64,000 nucleotides of DNA, from contig NZ_NOIU01000001.1 in assembly GCF_004136635.1 (NCBI RefSeq), positions 186,001 to 250,000 on the forward strand. Reading direction: 5' to 3'. Position 1 is the first letter of the stretch. Each line of letters opens with the position of its first letter. The stretch comes from Rothia halotolerans (GTDB taxonomy: Bacteria; Actinomycetota; Actinomycetes; Actinomycetales; Micrococcaceae). The position numbers were made by a program, and so were the translations under genes. A model generated the notes under the pieces. It was not told where the DNA came from and ran no database searches. It worked only from the letters and a program-made list of their open reading frames with translations. Positions 9,274 through 26,836 of this stretch are shown here, one piece after another.

Positions 9274-10136
9274 CGCTCGTCCTCCTCGGGCTCGGTCCAG
9301 GTGCGGTTACTGCCGCCGAGGACGATGTCCCAGCGGTATCCCAGCAGCCACTCGTGCTCGGAGACCTCGTGGTCGTACTCGGCGACCAACCGCCTGCGCG
9401 CCTGGTCGTCGACGATCGAGCGGTAGATGGGGTCCAGGGAGAACAGCGGGTCCCCGGGGAAGTACATCTGCGTGATCAGCCGCTGCGTGAAGTCGGTGCC
9501 GAACAGGGAGAAGTGGATGTGCGCCGGGCGCCAGGCGTTGCGGTGGTTCTTCCACGGGTACGGCCCCGGCTTGATGGTGGTGAACTCGTAGGAGCCGTCC
9601 TGACCCGTCAGGCAGCGGCCGACGCCGGTGAAGTTCGGGTCGATCGGCGCGGGGTGCTGATCCCGCTTGTGGATGTAGCGGCCGGCGGCGTTGGCCTGCC
9701 AGACCTCCACGAGCTGTCCGCGCACGGGGCGGCCCGCCGAGTCGAGGATGCGCCCGCGCACCTTGATGCGCTCGCCGATGGGCTCTCCCCCGCTCTGAAT
9801 CGTCAGGTCCGACTCCAGGTCCCCGACGTCGCGGTGCCCGAAGGCCGGCGAGGAGAGCTCGATCAGCTCCGGGTCCACGTGGTGCGGGTCCTTGGTCGGA
9901 TGGCGCAGCACCGAGCTGCGGTAGGGGGCGTAGTCCAGCCGGGGGCCGTGCTCCCGCTCGCCGGAGGCCTCGTAGCCGCGCTGGATGCGCTCCATCTCCT
10001 CGCTCAGCTGGGACTGGGAGTCGGCGGCCGCGTCGGAGGACGCCGCGGGGTCTGCCGGGAGCCCCGGCGGGGGCGTGGCGGGAACGGCATCGTGCTCCCG
10101 GTGCCTGTCCTCGAACGTCTCGGTGGTGGATGACAT
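9270..10136 (-). CDS. pcaH: Protocatechuate 3,4-dioxygenase beta subunit
   Basis: Catalytic beta subunit (288 aa), first gene of the operon. It opens the aromatic ring of protocatechuate with O2 to give beta-carboxy-cis,cis-muconate. The Fe(III) ligands known for PcaH are visible: Tyr in GRYIHKRDQ, Tyr in KPGPYPWKNH, and two His in RPAHIHFS. A Ser/Pro/Glu-rich stretch of about 60 residues precedes the conserved domain, making it longer than the usual 235-245 aa. The ATG at 10136 is chosen for its strong GGAAGGAG; a longer frame upstream has no such site. Confidence 0.95.
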   Translation of the reverse strand: MSSTTETFEDRHREHDAVPATPPPGLPADPAASSDAAADSQSQLSEEMERIQRGYEASGEREHGPRLDYAPYRSSVLRHPTKDPHHVDPELIELSSPAFGHRDVGDLESDLTIQSGGEPIGERIKVRGRILDSAGRPVRGQLVEVWQANAAGRYIHKRDQHPAPIDPNFTGVGRCLTGQDGSYEFTTIKPGPYPWKNHRNAWRPAHIHFSLFGTDFTQRLITQMYFPGDPLFSLDPIYRSIVDDQARRRLVAEYDHEVSEHEWLLGYRWDIVLGGSNRTWTEPEEDER

Positions 10137-10157
10137 GCGAACTCCTTCCCTCGGAGC

Positions 10158-10181
10158 GCCCGGCGCCGCACTGCGCCGGGC
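10158..10181 (-). other. Hairpin in the pcaH leader
   Basis: A perfect 9-bp GC stem (GCCCGGCGC) with a 6-nt loop ends just upstream of the pcaH ribosome binding site. It may affect mRNA stability or access to the site. There is no T-run, so it is unlikely to be a terminator. Confidence 0.4.
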
Positions 10182-10230
10182 CTCCCGGATCCGCCCCGCG
10201 GGAACGGCTCCTGTGATGTGGCCCATAACG

Positions 10231-10260
10231 ACCCTACCGGGGAGGTGTTCGCTTGCTGAA
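10231..10260 (-). promoter_or_regulatory. Candidate pca operon promoter
   Basis: TTCAGC-N18-TAGGGT reads toward pcaH and would give a leader of about 88 bases. It sits in the 230-bp gap between rpoC and pcaH, both on the minus strand, so the pca operon probably has its own start rather than relying on read-through from rpoC. No clear PcaR operator was recognised. Confidence 0.4.
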
Positions 10261-10366
10261 TCTGTGTGCGGCATGCGAACCGCGGGGGCGGAGGTGCTCG
10301 GCCGGCCCGGGGTCTGGGCGCCGCGGCCGCCGAAAGGAGCCGGGCACGCAGAACGCCGGCGGGCGT

Positions 10367-14263
<3,897 letters not shown>

Positions 14264-14316
14264 GGGGTCCTTTTCTCTTGAAAAAACGTGTGAAGGATCT
14301 TGGGTGGACGAGCGGG

Positions 14317-17832
<3,516 letters not shown>

Positions 17833-17997
17833 GATATGGATCCTTCCACGTAACGTGTGTGTACACGGGCTCGCCCGGATCCGATCTCACTCACGTCGCG
17901 CGGCCGACCTCTTGCAGCACGCGGAAAGGGGCCCGGGGGCTGAGGGTGCGTGCGAGTCGGTGGTCTGCTGGCCTGGAAACGTGAGCTGGATCCATCA

Positions 17998-18027
17998 GTT
18001 GTACCCACCGCTATATGAAGGCACAAA
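17998..18027 (-). promoter_or_regulatory. Candidate rpoBC promoter
   Basis: TTTGTG-N18-TACAAC faces rpoB and implies a leader of about 155 bases. Because rplJL lie 25 kb away, rpoBC needs a promoter here, between rpoB and sdaA. The leader bases 17833-17990 show no gene and no obvious riboswitch. Confidence 0.45.
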
Positions 18028-18073
18028 GAGTTAGGGAAAGCGCAAATAATCACAGTACACCACGGCGCGGGCG

Positions 18074-18082
18074 TTGTCCACA
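18074..18082 (+). promoter_or_regulatory. Single DnaA-box match
   Basis: TTGTCCACA is an exact match to the actinobacterial DnaA box. It is alone, between the end of sdaA and the rpoB promoter. It may be chance or a DnaA-responsive site; it is not an origin. Confidence 0.35.
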
Positions 18083-18098
18083 GGCCGTGGCCCGGGCT

Positions 18099-19535
18099 CT
18101 AGCACTCGACGACGTTGACGGCCAGCCCGCCGCGGGAGGTCTCCTTGTACCGCGCCGACATGTCGGCACCGGTCTGCCTCATGGTCTCGATCACCTGGTC
18201 CAACGATACCCTATGCTCGCCGTCGCCGCGCAGCGCGATCTTGGCGGCGTTCACCGCCTTGGCCGCCGCCATGGCGTTGCGCTCGATGCACGGGATCTGC
18301 ACGAGCCCGCCCACCGGATCGCAGGTGAGCCCGAGGTTGTGCTCCATCGCGATCTCGGCCGCGTTCTCGATCTGCTGGCTGCTGCCGCCCATCACCTGGG
18401 CCAGCCCGGCCGCCGCCATCGACGAGGCGCTGCCCACCTCGCCCTGGCAGCCGACCTCCGCCCCCGAGATCGAGGCCCGCTTCTTGTACAGCGCCCCCAC
18501 CGCCGCGGAGGCGAGGAAGAAGTCGACGAGGGCGCGCTCCCGCGCCGGGCGACCCGCCGTGCGGATGCCGGGCAGGTAGTTCATGGCGTAGTGCAGGACC
18601 GCCGGGAGGATCCCCGCGGCGCCGTTGGTGGGAGCCGTGACCACCCTGCCGCCGAATGCGTTCTCCTCGTTGACCGCGAGCGCGATGAGGTTGACCCAGT
18701 CGATCGCGTACTCGGCCGACTTCCCGGCGTCCTCCCGGAGCAGGTCGCGGTGCCACTGCCCGGCCCGGCAGCGGACCTTCAGCTCGCCGGGAAGGTAGCC
18801 GATCCGCTCCAGCGAGGAGCCGATGCACTCGCGCATGACCCGGTAGATCGCGAGGATCCCCTCCTCGACCTCCCGCTCGGAGCGGGCCGTCAGCTCGTTC
18901 TCCAGCTTGAGCCGGGCGATCGAGATCCCCGCCTCGGAAGCCCGGGACACCAGCTGCTCGGCGGAGTCGTAGGGGTGCGGCACGTCGGCCAGGCTGTCGC
19001 CGTCGGCGGCCTCCTCCCCCTCCTCGACGACGAAGCCGCCGCCCACCGAGAAGTAGGTCCGCTCGTCCAGCACGGCTCCCCCGGCGTCGAGCGCCCTGAA
19101 GCGGACGCCGTTGGTGTGCCGCTCCAGGACCGTCAGCGGGCGCAGGGTCATGGCCGCCTCGCTGACCGCCACCTCGGGGCCGGTGGCCGGCTCCCCTCCC
19201 CCGCCGCGGGCGGGGCTCGGCCGGCCGGCCAGGACGAGCCGGCCGGTGGCCTGGTTCTCGGCGAGCTGGCGCTCGGCGGCGGCGATGTCGATGCTCTCCG
19301 GCTCCCAGCCGGCCAGGCCCTTGACCGTGGCCGCCATGGTGCCGTGCCCGGCCCCCGTGGCCGCCAGCGAGCCGTAGAGGTCCACGCTCAGCTCGGCGAC
19401 CCTCTCCAGGGCCCCGGCGTCGATCAGCTCGGTCACGAAGCGGTTGGCGGCCCGCATCGGCCCCACCGTGTGGGAGCTCGAGGGCCCCACGCCGATGCTG
19501 AACAGGTCGAAGACGCTGATGTCGGTGGCGTTCAT
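18099..19535 (-). CDS. sdaA: L-serine ammonia-lyase (iron-sulfur)
   Basis: Single-chain [4Fe-4S] L-serine dehydratase (478 aa) that converts serine to pyruvate and ammonia. The N-terminal domain has [18 protein letters not shown]. Conserved cysteines are in [16 protein letters not shown] and in [18 protein letters not shown]. The last residue is Cys, in the tail GLAVNVVEC. In the characterised Legionella enzyme such a C-terminal Cys caps the cluster when substrate is absent, so the intact tail supports a working enzyme. It lies 40 bases after gcvT on the same strand, so serine made from glycine could be passed to pyruvate. Confidence 0.95.
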   Translation of the reverse strand: MNATDISVFDLFSIGVGPSSSHTVGPMRAANRFVTELIDAGALERVAELSVDLYGSLAATGAGHGTMAATVKGLAGWEPESIDIAAAERQLAENQATGRLVLAGRPSPARGGGGEPATGPEVAVSEAAMTLRPLTVLERHTNGVRFRALDAGGAVLDERTYFSVGGGFVVEEGEEAADGDSLADVPHPYDSAEQLVSRASEAGISIARLKLENELTARSEREVEEGILAIYRVMRECIGSSLERIGYLPGELKVRCRAGQWHRDLLREDAGKSAEYAIDWVNLIALAVNEENAFGGRVVTAPTNGAAGILPAVLHYAMNYLPGIRTAGRPARERALVDFFLASAAVGALYKKRASISGAEVGCQGEVGSASSMAAAGLAQVMGGSSQQIENAAEIAMEHNLGLTCDPVGGLVQIPCIERNAMAAAKAVNAAKIALRGDGEHRVSLDQVIETMRQTGADMSARYKETSRGGLAVNVVEC

Positions 19536-19575
19536 CCGTGTACCTCCCGGTAGCAGGTGCTGTGTGTGCTGATGC

Positions 19576-20748
<1,173 letters not shown>

Positions 20749-20751
20749 GTC

Positions 20752-23616
20752 CTAGTCCTCGCTTCCGGCGGGCTCGTCCGCCCGGTGCTCGATGTCGAAG
20801 GCGGCCGGCGGCGGGCACTCGCAGACGAGGTTGCGGTCCCCCGCCGTGCCGTCGTTCCGGCCGACCGGCGGCCAGTACTTGCTCCGGCGCAGCCCCGGCA
20901 CCGGGTAGGCGGCCTGCGAGCGCGGGTAGGGCCGGTCCCACGCGTCGGCGGAGACCGCCTCGGCGGTGTGCGGTGCCCGGCGCAGCACCGACTCCCCCGC
21001 CTCCACGCGGCCCTCGGCCACCTCGGTCATCTCGGCGTGGATGGCGGCCATCGCCTCGACGAAGCGGTCCAGCTCGGCGAGGTCCTCGGACTCGGTCGGC
21101 TCGACCATGAGGGTGCCGGGGACCGGGAACGCCAGGGTCGGGGCGTGGAAGCCGAAGTCCATGAGCCGCTTGCAGACGTCCTCGGCGGTGATGCCGGAGG
21201 CCTTGGTCAGCGGACGGAGGTCGAGGATGCACTCGTGGGCCACCAGGCCGCCGGCGCCGGCGTAGAGGACCGGGAAGTACGGGTCCAGGCGCCGGGCGAG
21301 GTAGTTGGCGTTGAGGATCGCGGTGCGCGAGGCCTCGGCCAGCCCCTCGGCGCCCATCATCGCCAGGTACATCCAGGAGATCGGCAGGACGCCGGCGGAG
21401 CCGAACATCGCCTGCGAGACCGCGCCGCTCCCCTCCCCGGGAGCCGCCGGATCCCCCGGCAGGTAGGGCCGCAGATGCTCGCCGACGGCCACGGGGCCGA
21501 CGCCGGGGCCCCCGCCGCCGTGCGGGATGCAGAACGTCTTGTGGAGGTTCAGGTGGGAGACGTCGCCGCCGAAGCCGCCCGGCGTCGCCAGCCCCACCAG
21601 GGCGTTGAGGTTGGCGCCGTCGAGGTAGACCTGGCCGCCGGCGTCGTGCACCATGCGGCAGACCTCCGCGACGTCCCCCTCGAACACGCCGTGGGTGGAG
21701 GGGTAGGTGATCATGATCGCCGCGAGCTCGTCCCGGTGCCTCTCGACCTTGGCGGCGAGGTCCTCCATGAGGATCGAGCCGTCCTCGGCCGTCGCGACCG
21801 CGACCACCCTCAGCGCCGCCAGGACCGCCGAGGCGGCGTTGGTGCCGTGCGCCGAGGCGGGGATCAGCACGATGCGTCGCTGGTCGTCGCCGCGGTCGCG
21901 GTGGTAGTCGCGGATGGCCAGCAGTCCCGCGTACTCTCCCTGGGAGCCCGCGTTGGGCTGCAGGGACACGGCCGCGTACCCGGTGATCGCGGCGAGCCAG
22001 GCCTCGAGGTCGCCGATCAGCTCGGCCCATCCCCGCGCCTGGTCCGCCGGGGCCAGCGGGTGGATGCCGGCGAGCTCGGGCCAGGAGATGGGCTCGAGCT
22101 CGGCCGCGGCGTTGAGCTTCATGGTGCAGGAGCCCAGCGGGATCATGGTGCGGTCCAGCGCGAGGTCCCGGTCGGAGAGCTCCCGGAGGTAGCGCATCAT
22201 CGAGGTCTCGGAGCGGTGGGCGTGGAAGACCGGGTGGCCGAGGTAGCCGTCCCGGCGGCGCAGCTGCGCGGGGATCGCGAAGCGCTCGGCCTCGCCCTCC
22301 TGCGCCGCGGAGGCGCCGAAGGCCCGCAGCACCGCCTCGATGTGCTCGGCCGTGTGGGGCTCCCCCACCGAGACGCCCACCGTGTCCGCGTCGACGCGGC
22401 GCAGGTTGATGCCCTCCTCCAGCGCCCGGGCGAGCACCCGGTCGGCCTCGCCCGGCACGCGCACCGTGACCGTGTCGAAAAAGCGGCCGTGCAGCGGCTC
22501 CAGGCCCGCCCCGGCGAGCCCCGCGGCGAGCCGGGCCGCCCGGCCGTGGATCTGCTCGGCGATGCGCCGCAGGCCCTCGGGCCCGTGGTAGACGGCGTAG
22601 GCGCCGGCGACCACGGCCAGCAGCGCCTGGGCGGTGCAGATGTTCGACGTCGCCTTCTCCCGCCGGATGTGCTGCTCGCGGGTCTGCAGGGCCAGCCGGT
22701 ACGCCGGCCGCCCCGCCTCGTCGGTCGAGACCCCCACCAGGCGGCCCGGCAGGGAGCGCTCCAGCCCCTTGCGCACGGCGATGAACGCGGCGTGGGGGCC
22801 GCCGTAGAACAGCGGGACGCCGAAGCGCTGGGAGCTGCCCACCGCGACGTCGGCGCCCAGCGAGCCGGGCGAGGGGATCAGGGTCAGGGCCAGCGGGTCG
22901 GTCGCGACGGCGACGAGCGCGCCCGCCTCCCGCGCCGCGGCGGCCGTGGGGCCGACGTCGAGCAGCTCTCCCTCCGAGCCGATCTGGGCGAGCAGGGCCC
23001 CGAACAGCCGCCCCTCCGGCAGCCCTGACGAGAAGTCGGTGAGGATGGCCTCGATGCCCAGGGCCTCGAGGCGGCTGAAGACGATGCCGAGGGTCTGCGG
23101 CAGCAGCCGGGAGTCGACCGCGACCGCGCCCTCCTTGACCTTCCGGTTGGCGCGGTGCATCAGCAGCACCGCCTCCGCCGCGCAGGTGGCCTCGTCCAGC
23201 ATCGAGGCGTTGGCGATGTCCAGGCCGGTCAGGTCCATGATCGCGTTCTGGAAGTTCAGCAGGGCCTCGAGCCGGCCCTGGGAGATCTCCGCCTGGTAGG
23301 GGGTGTAGGAGGTGTACCAGGCCGGGGACTCCAGGATGTTGCGGCGCAGCACGGCCGGCGTCGTCGTCTCGTGGTAGCCCTGCCCGATCATCTGCACCGC
23401 CGGGCGGTTCCTCGCCGCGATCCTGCGCATCCGGGCGAGGGCCTGCTCCTCGGAGAGCGCCGCCGGCAGGCCCGGCAGGCGCAGCGGCTCCCGGGCGGCG
23501 ATGGAGGCGGGGACCGCGGCGGCCGCGAGATCGTCCAGGCTGCGGTGGCCGACGGCCTCCAGCATGGCGGCGACGTCGTCCGGGCGGGGACCGAGGTGAC
23601 GGTCGAGGAAGGGCAT
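20752..23616 (-). CDS. gcvP: Glycine dehydrogenase (decarboxylating), P protein
   Basis: PLP-dependent P protein of the glycine cleavage system (954 aa, single-chain type). The pyridoxal-phosphate lysine lies in [19 protein letters not shown] in the C-terminal half, and the N-terminal half has the expected degenerate PLP fold with [13 protein letters not shown]-like sequence ([13 protein letters not shown]). The ATG at 23616 has CGGAG upstream. The frame stays open further 5' but only through the riboswitch, so the shorter start is correct. It is controlled by the tandem glycine riboswitch in its leader. Confidence 0.97.
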   Translation of the reverse strand: MPFLDRHLGPRPDDVAAMLEAVGHRSLDDLAAAAVPASIAAREPLRLPGLPAALSEEQALARMRRIAARNRPAVQMIGQGYHETTTPAVLRRNILESPAWYTSYTPYQAEISQGRLEALLNFQNAIMDLTGLDIANASMLDEATCAAEAVLLMHRANRKVKEGAVAVDSRLLPQTLGIVFSRLEALGIEAILTDFSSGLPEGRLFGALLAQIGSEGELLDVGPTAAAAREAGALVAVATDPLALTLIPSPGSLGADVAVGSSQRFGVPLFYGGPHAAFIAVRKGLERSLPGRLVGVSTDEAGRPAYRLALQTREQHIRREKATSNICTAQALLAVVAGAYAVYHGPEGLRRIAEQIHGRAARLAAGLAGAGLEPLHGRFFDTVTVRVPGEADRVLARALEEGINLRRVDADTVGVSVGEPHTAEHIEAVLRAFGASAAQEGEAERFAIPAQLRRRDGYLGHPVFHAHRSETSMMRYLRELSDRDLALDRTMIPLGSCTMKLNAAAELEPISWPELAGIHPLAPADQARGWAELIGDLEAWLAAITGYAAVSLQPNAGSQGEYAGLLAIRDYHRDRGDDQRRIVLIPASAHGTNAASAVLAALRVVAVATAEDGSILMEDLAAKVERHRDELAAIMITYPSTHGVFEGDVAEVCRMVHDAGGQVYLDGANLNALVGLATPGGFGGDVSHLNLHKTFCIPHGGGGPGVGPVAVGEHLRPYLPGDPAAPGEGSGAVSQAMFGSAGVLPISWMYLAMMGAEGLAEASRTAILNANYLARRLDPYFPVLYAGAGGLVAHECILDLRPLTKASGITAEDVCKRLMDFGFHAPTLAFPVPGTLMVEPTESEDLAELDRFVEAMAAIHAEMTEVAEGRVEAGESVLRRAPHTAEAVSADAWDRPYPRSQAAYPVPGLRRSKYWPPVGRNDGTAGDRNLVCECPPPAAFDIEHRADEPAGSED

Positions 23617-23649
23617 CTGTTCTCCGAGCGGGGTGGGCTGATCCTCCCC

Positions 23650-23823
23650 ACTCTGTGCAGTGACCTGAGAGTTTCGGGTCCCGATCCGCGGATCGGGGTC
23701 CTTGCCCCTTCGGCGGAGCCACGGGGCTCCTTTCCAGAGTCGCCTAGCGCGGCGGTTCGTGTGCCTGAGAGTTTCCCGGGGAGGGTTTGCTCCTTCGGCG
23801 CCCGGCTGACCGGGGCTCTCCCG
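23650..23823 (-). ncRNA. Tandem glycine riboswitch in the gcvP leader
   Basis: Two glycine aptamers read toward gcvP. Aptamer I (23823-23763) starts GGGAGAGCCCC, has GCCGAAGGAGCAA in the core and ends AAACTCTCAGGC. Aptamer II (23740-23650) has GCCGAAGGGGCAA and AAACTCTCAGG, and is closed by ACTCTG pairing with CAGAGT. These are the hallmark sequences of the gcvT riboswitch class. Glycine binding is known to turn on glycine-cleavage genes. The switch ends about 34 bases before the ATG. I see no intrinsic terminator with a T-run, so control may be at ribosome access; CTCCCC just downstream could mask the GGAG. Confidence 0.93.
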
Positions 23824-23938
23824 TCGCGCGTGAACGGCTTGTCTCCGATCCAGTGTGCCACAGGACACGGACGGACGTGAACGGGGCGACACGAACCGCC
23901 CGCGCCCTTTCCGCCTGCGGCCTCATCGCCGCGCGGAG

Positions 23939-23968
23939 AGGCGCCCCGCCGGCCGGGCCGGGGCACCT
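23939..23968 (-). terminator. Hairpin downstream of narK
   Basis: GGTGCCCCG can pair with CGGGGCGCC (one G-U pair) across an 11-nt GC-rich loop, 38 bases past the narK stop. There is no T-run. It may be a terminator separating narK from the gcv riboswitch promoter. Confidence 0.4.
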
Positions 23969-24006
23969 CCCTCACCCTCCCGAGGAGGGCGCGTGTCCGC
24001 TGAGCC

Positions 24007-25236
24007 TCAGCGTCCTTCCCTGCCGGGAGCGCCTCCGTTGCGGACGAAGAACGTCAGTGCCAGCCCCAGGACGGTGAAGACCGCGAGGGTCATCAGGCCC
24101 ACGAAGTAGCTCGCGTTGTCCGGGTCGTACACGGCGCCCATGTAGAGCTGAGGGAAGTAGCCGCCGAGCCCGCCCGCGGCCGCGATGACCCCGGAGATGG
24201 TCCCCGCCGCGGCGGCGGGGGCCGCCCGGCTGACCCAGCCGAAGACCCCGCCCGTGCCCAGTCCGACGAACAGGGCCATCAGGACCCACAGGGGGCCGAA
24301 CTGACGCTCGTCGGCGGGCTGGAAGGCCAGGATCGCGGCGAAGACGGTGACGCCGATGAAGGACGCCCACGTCACCAGCCGGGGCCCGATGCGGTCCGCC
24401 AGCGTGCCGCCGATCGGACGGGCGATCACCGCGGCCAGGGCGAAGCCCGCCGTCCGGGTCCCGGCCTCCGTGGCGTCGAAGGCGTAGACGTTCCCCAGGT
24501 AGGTGGGCAGGTAGTTGGAGAAGGCGACGAAGGCGCCGAAGATGATCGCGTAGAGGAAGCACATCTGGTAGGTCACCCCGAGAGTGAAGGCCCTCTTCAG
24601 CTTCGGCATCATCGGCGTCGCCTCGCGCTGGAGCCAGACCGGGGAGTCCCTCAGGAACAGCCAGACGATCAGGGCCGTGACCAGCACGACGCCGGCGACG
24701 ACGAAGTGCGTGGGCAGGTAGCCCAGCCAGGCGGCCAGCCGCGGGGTCACGAAGGCGGAGACCGCGGTGCCGCCCATCCCGGCGCCGAAGACCCCGGTGG
24801 CGAAGCCCTTGCGGTGCGACTCGTACCAGTCGGAGGAGAAGGGGATGCCGACCGAGAAGATCGTCCCGGCGATGCCCAGGAAGAACGAGACGACCAGGAG
24901 CAGGGGGTAGCTCCCCGCCGCGCCCGCCAGGCCCACCAGCACGATCAGCGGCGCGGTCAGCCCCAGCACCCAGGTGAACATGACCCGCCCGCCGTAGCGG
25001 TCGGTCAGCGCCCCGGCGGGGATGCGGGCCACGGAGCCCACGATGACGGGCATCGCCACCAGCAGGGAGGCCTGCGCGGTGCTCAGCTCCATGATGGACG
25101 TGTAGTGCCCGCTGAGCGGGCCGATCATGGTCCAGCCCCAGAAGCCGATGGTGGAGGCGAAGGTCGCCAGCAGGAGATTGCGCAGCTGGCCCTTCTTGAG
25201 GTCGTTGGCGGTCACGGCGTCGGATGGTGCGGACAT
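24007..25236 (-). CDS. narK: Nitrate/nitrite transporter (NarK family)
   Basis: Major-facilitator membrane protein of the nitrate/nitrite porter group, 409 aa with about 12 predicted membrane helices. It has the family glycine-rich motifs GIAGTIFSVGIPF and GAGMGGTAVSAFVTPRLA near residues 105 and 145, and a second one (GTGGVFGWVSRAAPA) in the C-terminal half. It begins MSAPSDAVTANDLKKGQL; the ATG at 25236 has AGAGGAAAC upstream. It lies 110 bases after narI on the same strand and presumably brings nitrate in and nitrite out for NarGHI. Confidence 0.92.
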   Translation of the reverse strand: MSAPSDAVTANDLKKGQLRNLLLATFASTIGFWGWTMIGPLSGHYTSIMELSTAQASLLVAMPVIVGSVARIPAGALTDRYGGRVMFTWVLGLTAPLIVLVGLAGAAGSYPLLLVVSFFLGIAGTIFSVGIPFSSDWYESHRKGFATGVFGAGMGGTAVSAFVTPRLAAWLGYLPTHFVVAGVVLVTALIVWLFLRDSPVWLQREATPMMPKLKRAFTLGVTYQMCFLYAIIFGAFVAFSNYLPTYLGNVYAFDATEAGTRTAGFALAAVIARPIGGTLADRIGPRLVTWASFIGVTVFAAILAFQPADERQFGPLWVLMALFVGLGTGGVFGWVSRAAPAAAAGTISGVIAAAGGLGGYFPQLYMGAVYDPDNASYFVGLMTLAVFTVLGLALTFFVRNGGAPGREGR

Positions 25237-25346
25237 GTTTCCTCTCAGATCTCCTCGGGTTGGAGGCGTCTCGGATGGTGCGCTTCTGCTGGAGAGGCCC
25301 TCCCGGCGCGGCGGCCCGCCGCGGGAGGGCCCGGGGCGGGGCCGGG

Positions 25347-26102
25347 CTACCTCCTCTCCCGGTCGGGGGTGCCCACCGGGGACCAGCCGCGCCGCGGGGA
25401 GGCCGAGCTGCGGCGCCCCGCCCCGCGCGAGCGGTAGACGATGTAGGGACGGAACAGGTAGTGGACCGGGGCCGTGAAGGCGTGGACCAGGCGGGTGAAG
25501 GGCCAGAGCATGAACAGCAGCAGCCCCACCAGCACGTGCAGGTGGAAGGAGAGCGGCGCCGCGGCCATCGCCCCGATGTCCGGCTGGAGGATGAAGAGCG
25601 AGCGGAACCACGGGGAGACGGTCTCCCGGTAGTCGCCGCCGGCCTCGCCCTCGGTGACCGAGATCAGCGTCGTCGCCAGGCCCAGCACGATCGCCGAGAC
25701 CAGCACGAGGTACATGACCTTGTCGTTCTTCGTCGTCGCCATGAACACCGGGCCCGTGCGGCGCCGGCGGTAGATCATCAGCGCCAGCCCGCCCAGCGTC
25801 GCGACGCCGGCCACCGAGCCCAGTCCCAGGGCCATCACGTGGTACATCTCCTGGGAGACCCCCATCGCCTGCGTCCACGTCTTGGGGATGAGCAGGCCCA
25901 CGATGTGCCCCACCAGCACCACCAGGATGCCGATGTGGAAGACCGGGGAGGCGATCCGCAGGATCCTGGACTCGTAGAGCTGGGAGGAGCGGGTGGTCCA
26001 GCCGAACTGGTCGTAGCGGTACCTCCAGACGGTGCCGCCGACCAGGATGACCAGCGTGACGTAGGGAAGCACTCCCCAGAGGAGGAGGTCGAGGACGTTC
26101 AT
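25347..26102 (-). CDS. narI: Respiratory nitrate reductase gamma subunit
   Basis: Membrane cytochrome b subunit (251 aa) that takes electrons from menaquinol. There are five predicted helices. Histidines suitable for the two b haems lie in SPVFHIGILVVLVGHIVG and in the last helix region LSFHLHVLVG and FTRLVHAF. The start overlaps the narJ stop (ATGA). The C-terminal 25 residues are Arg/Ser-rich and cytoplasmic. Confidence 0.95.
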   Translation of the reverse strand: MNVLDLLLWGVLPYVTLVILVGGTVWRYRYDQFGWTTRSSQLYESRILRIASPVFHIGILVVLVGHIVGLLIPKTWTQAMGVSQEMYHVMALGLGSVAGVATLGGLALMIYRRRRTGPVFMATTKNDKVMYLVLVSAIVLGLATTLISVTEGEAGGDYRETVSPWFRSLFILQPDIGAMAAAPLSFHLHVLVGLLLFMLWPFTRLVHAFTAPVHYLFRPYIVYRSRGAGRRSSASPRRGWSPVGTPDRERR

Positions 26103-26836
26103 GATGCGGCTCCCGCGGCGTTCTTGTCGATCACTGGCAGCAGGCGGGGGTCGTCGTGGCCCAGTCCCACCGATTCCTGGGGCGGCCCGGCGCTCACCAT
26201 CGCCTGGACCTCCTGCTGGGTCCTCGGCGAGACGCCCGGCAGGGAGCCGCACACCAGCTCGACGAGCGCCTCGTGCGGCAGCCCGCCCTCGCGCAGGGCC
26301 AGACGCAGCAGCTCGAGGCTGGGCCGGTACTCCTGCAGCAGGGCCCTGCCCCGCCCCATGTCCACGGCGGCGGCGAACTCCAGGACCATCGGCAGGTAGT
26401 CCGGCAGCTCCCCGCGCAGGTGGGTCAGCACCCCGGACTCCCGGTAGGCCCGCTTGAAGCGGCCCAGCGCCTCCCCGCGCCGCCGGGTGTCCCCGTCGGT
26501 CCAGTAGGAGAGGTTGAGGCTGTGCCGCCGGGAGAGGTCGAACTCCTGGACGTACGCGCCCTGGACCTCCGCCAGCCCGTCCCCGGTCAGCCAGGAGGCG
26601 GTGCGCTCCACCGCCTCCGCCAGGCCGGGGTGCTCCGACGCGGCCGCCGCCTCGCGCACCGCCGGCAGGTCCCGGAGCAGGTCCTCGTCCGGGTACCCGA
26701 GCAGCACGGCGACGAGCTGGTAGACCAGCGGGTCCGTGGGCCCGCCGGGGCCCGGGTCGAGGGGGTCCCGGCCGCGGCGGCCGGCCTCCTCCGCGGACTG
26801 CTGGCGGCCCAGGATCTTGGAGAGCAGACCCGCCAT
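26099..26836 (-). CDS. narJ: Nitrate reductase assembly chaperone
   Basis: Cytosolic TorD/NarJ-type chaperone (245 aa) that helps insert the Mo cofactor into NarG and attach NarGH to NarI. It contains LLGYPDEDLL, AYVQEFDLSRRHSLNLSYW (the strongly conserved helix), and LPDYLPMVLEFAA. The ATG overlaps the narH stop by one base (TGATG). It is longer than E. coli NarJ at the N-terminus by a charged stretch. Confidence 0.94.
   Translation of the reverse strand: MAGLLSKILGRQQSAEEAGRRGRDPLDPGPGGPTDPLVYQLVAVLLGYPDEDLLRDLPAVREAAAASEHPGLAEAVERTASWLTGDGLAEVQGAYVQEFDLSRRHSLNLSYWTDGDTRRRGEALGRFKRAYRESGVLTHLRGELPDYLPMVLEFAAAVDMGRGRALLQEYRPSLELLRLALREGGLPHEALVELVCGSLPGVSPRTQQEVQAMVSAGPPQESVGLGHDDPRLLPVIDKNAAGAAS

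Noticed and set aside
18060-18100. Replication origin signal
   Set aside because: Only one DnaA box, and no dnaA/dnaN genes or AT-rich unwinding region.
23617-23892. Longer GcvP N-terminus
   Set aside because: The extension would be encoded by the glycine riboswitch itself, and homologues start at [10 protein letters not shown].
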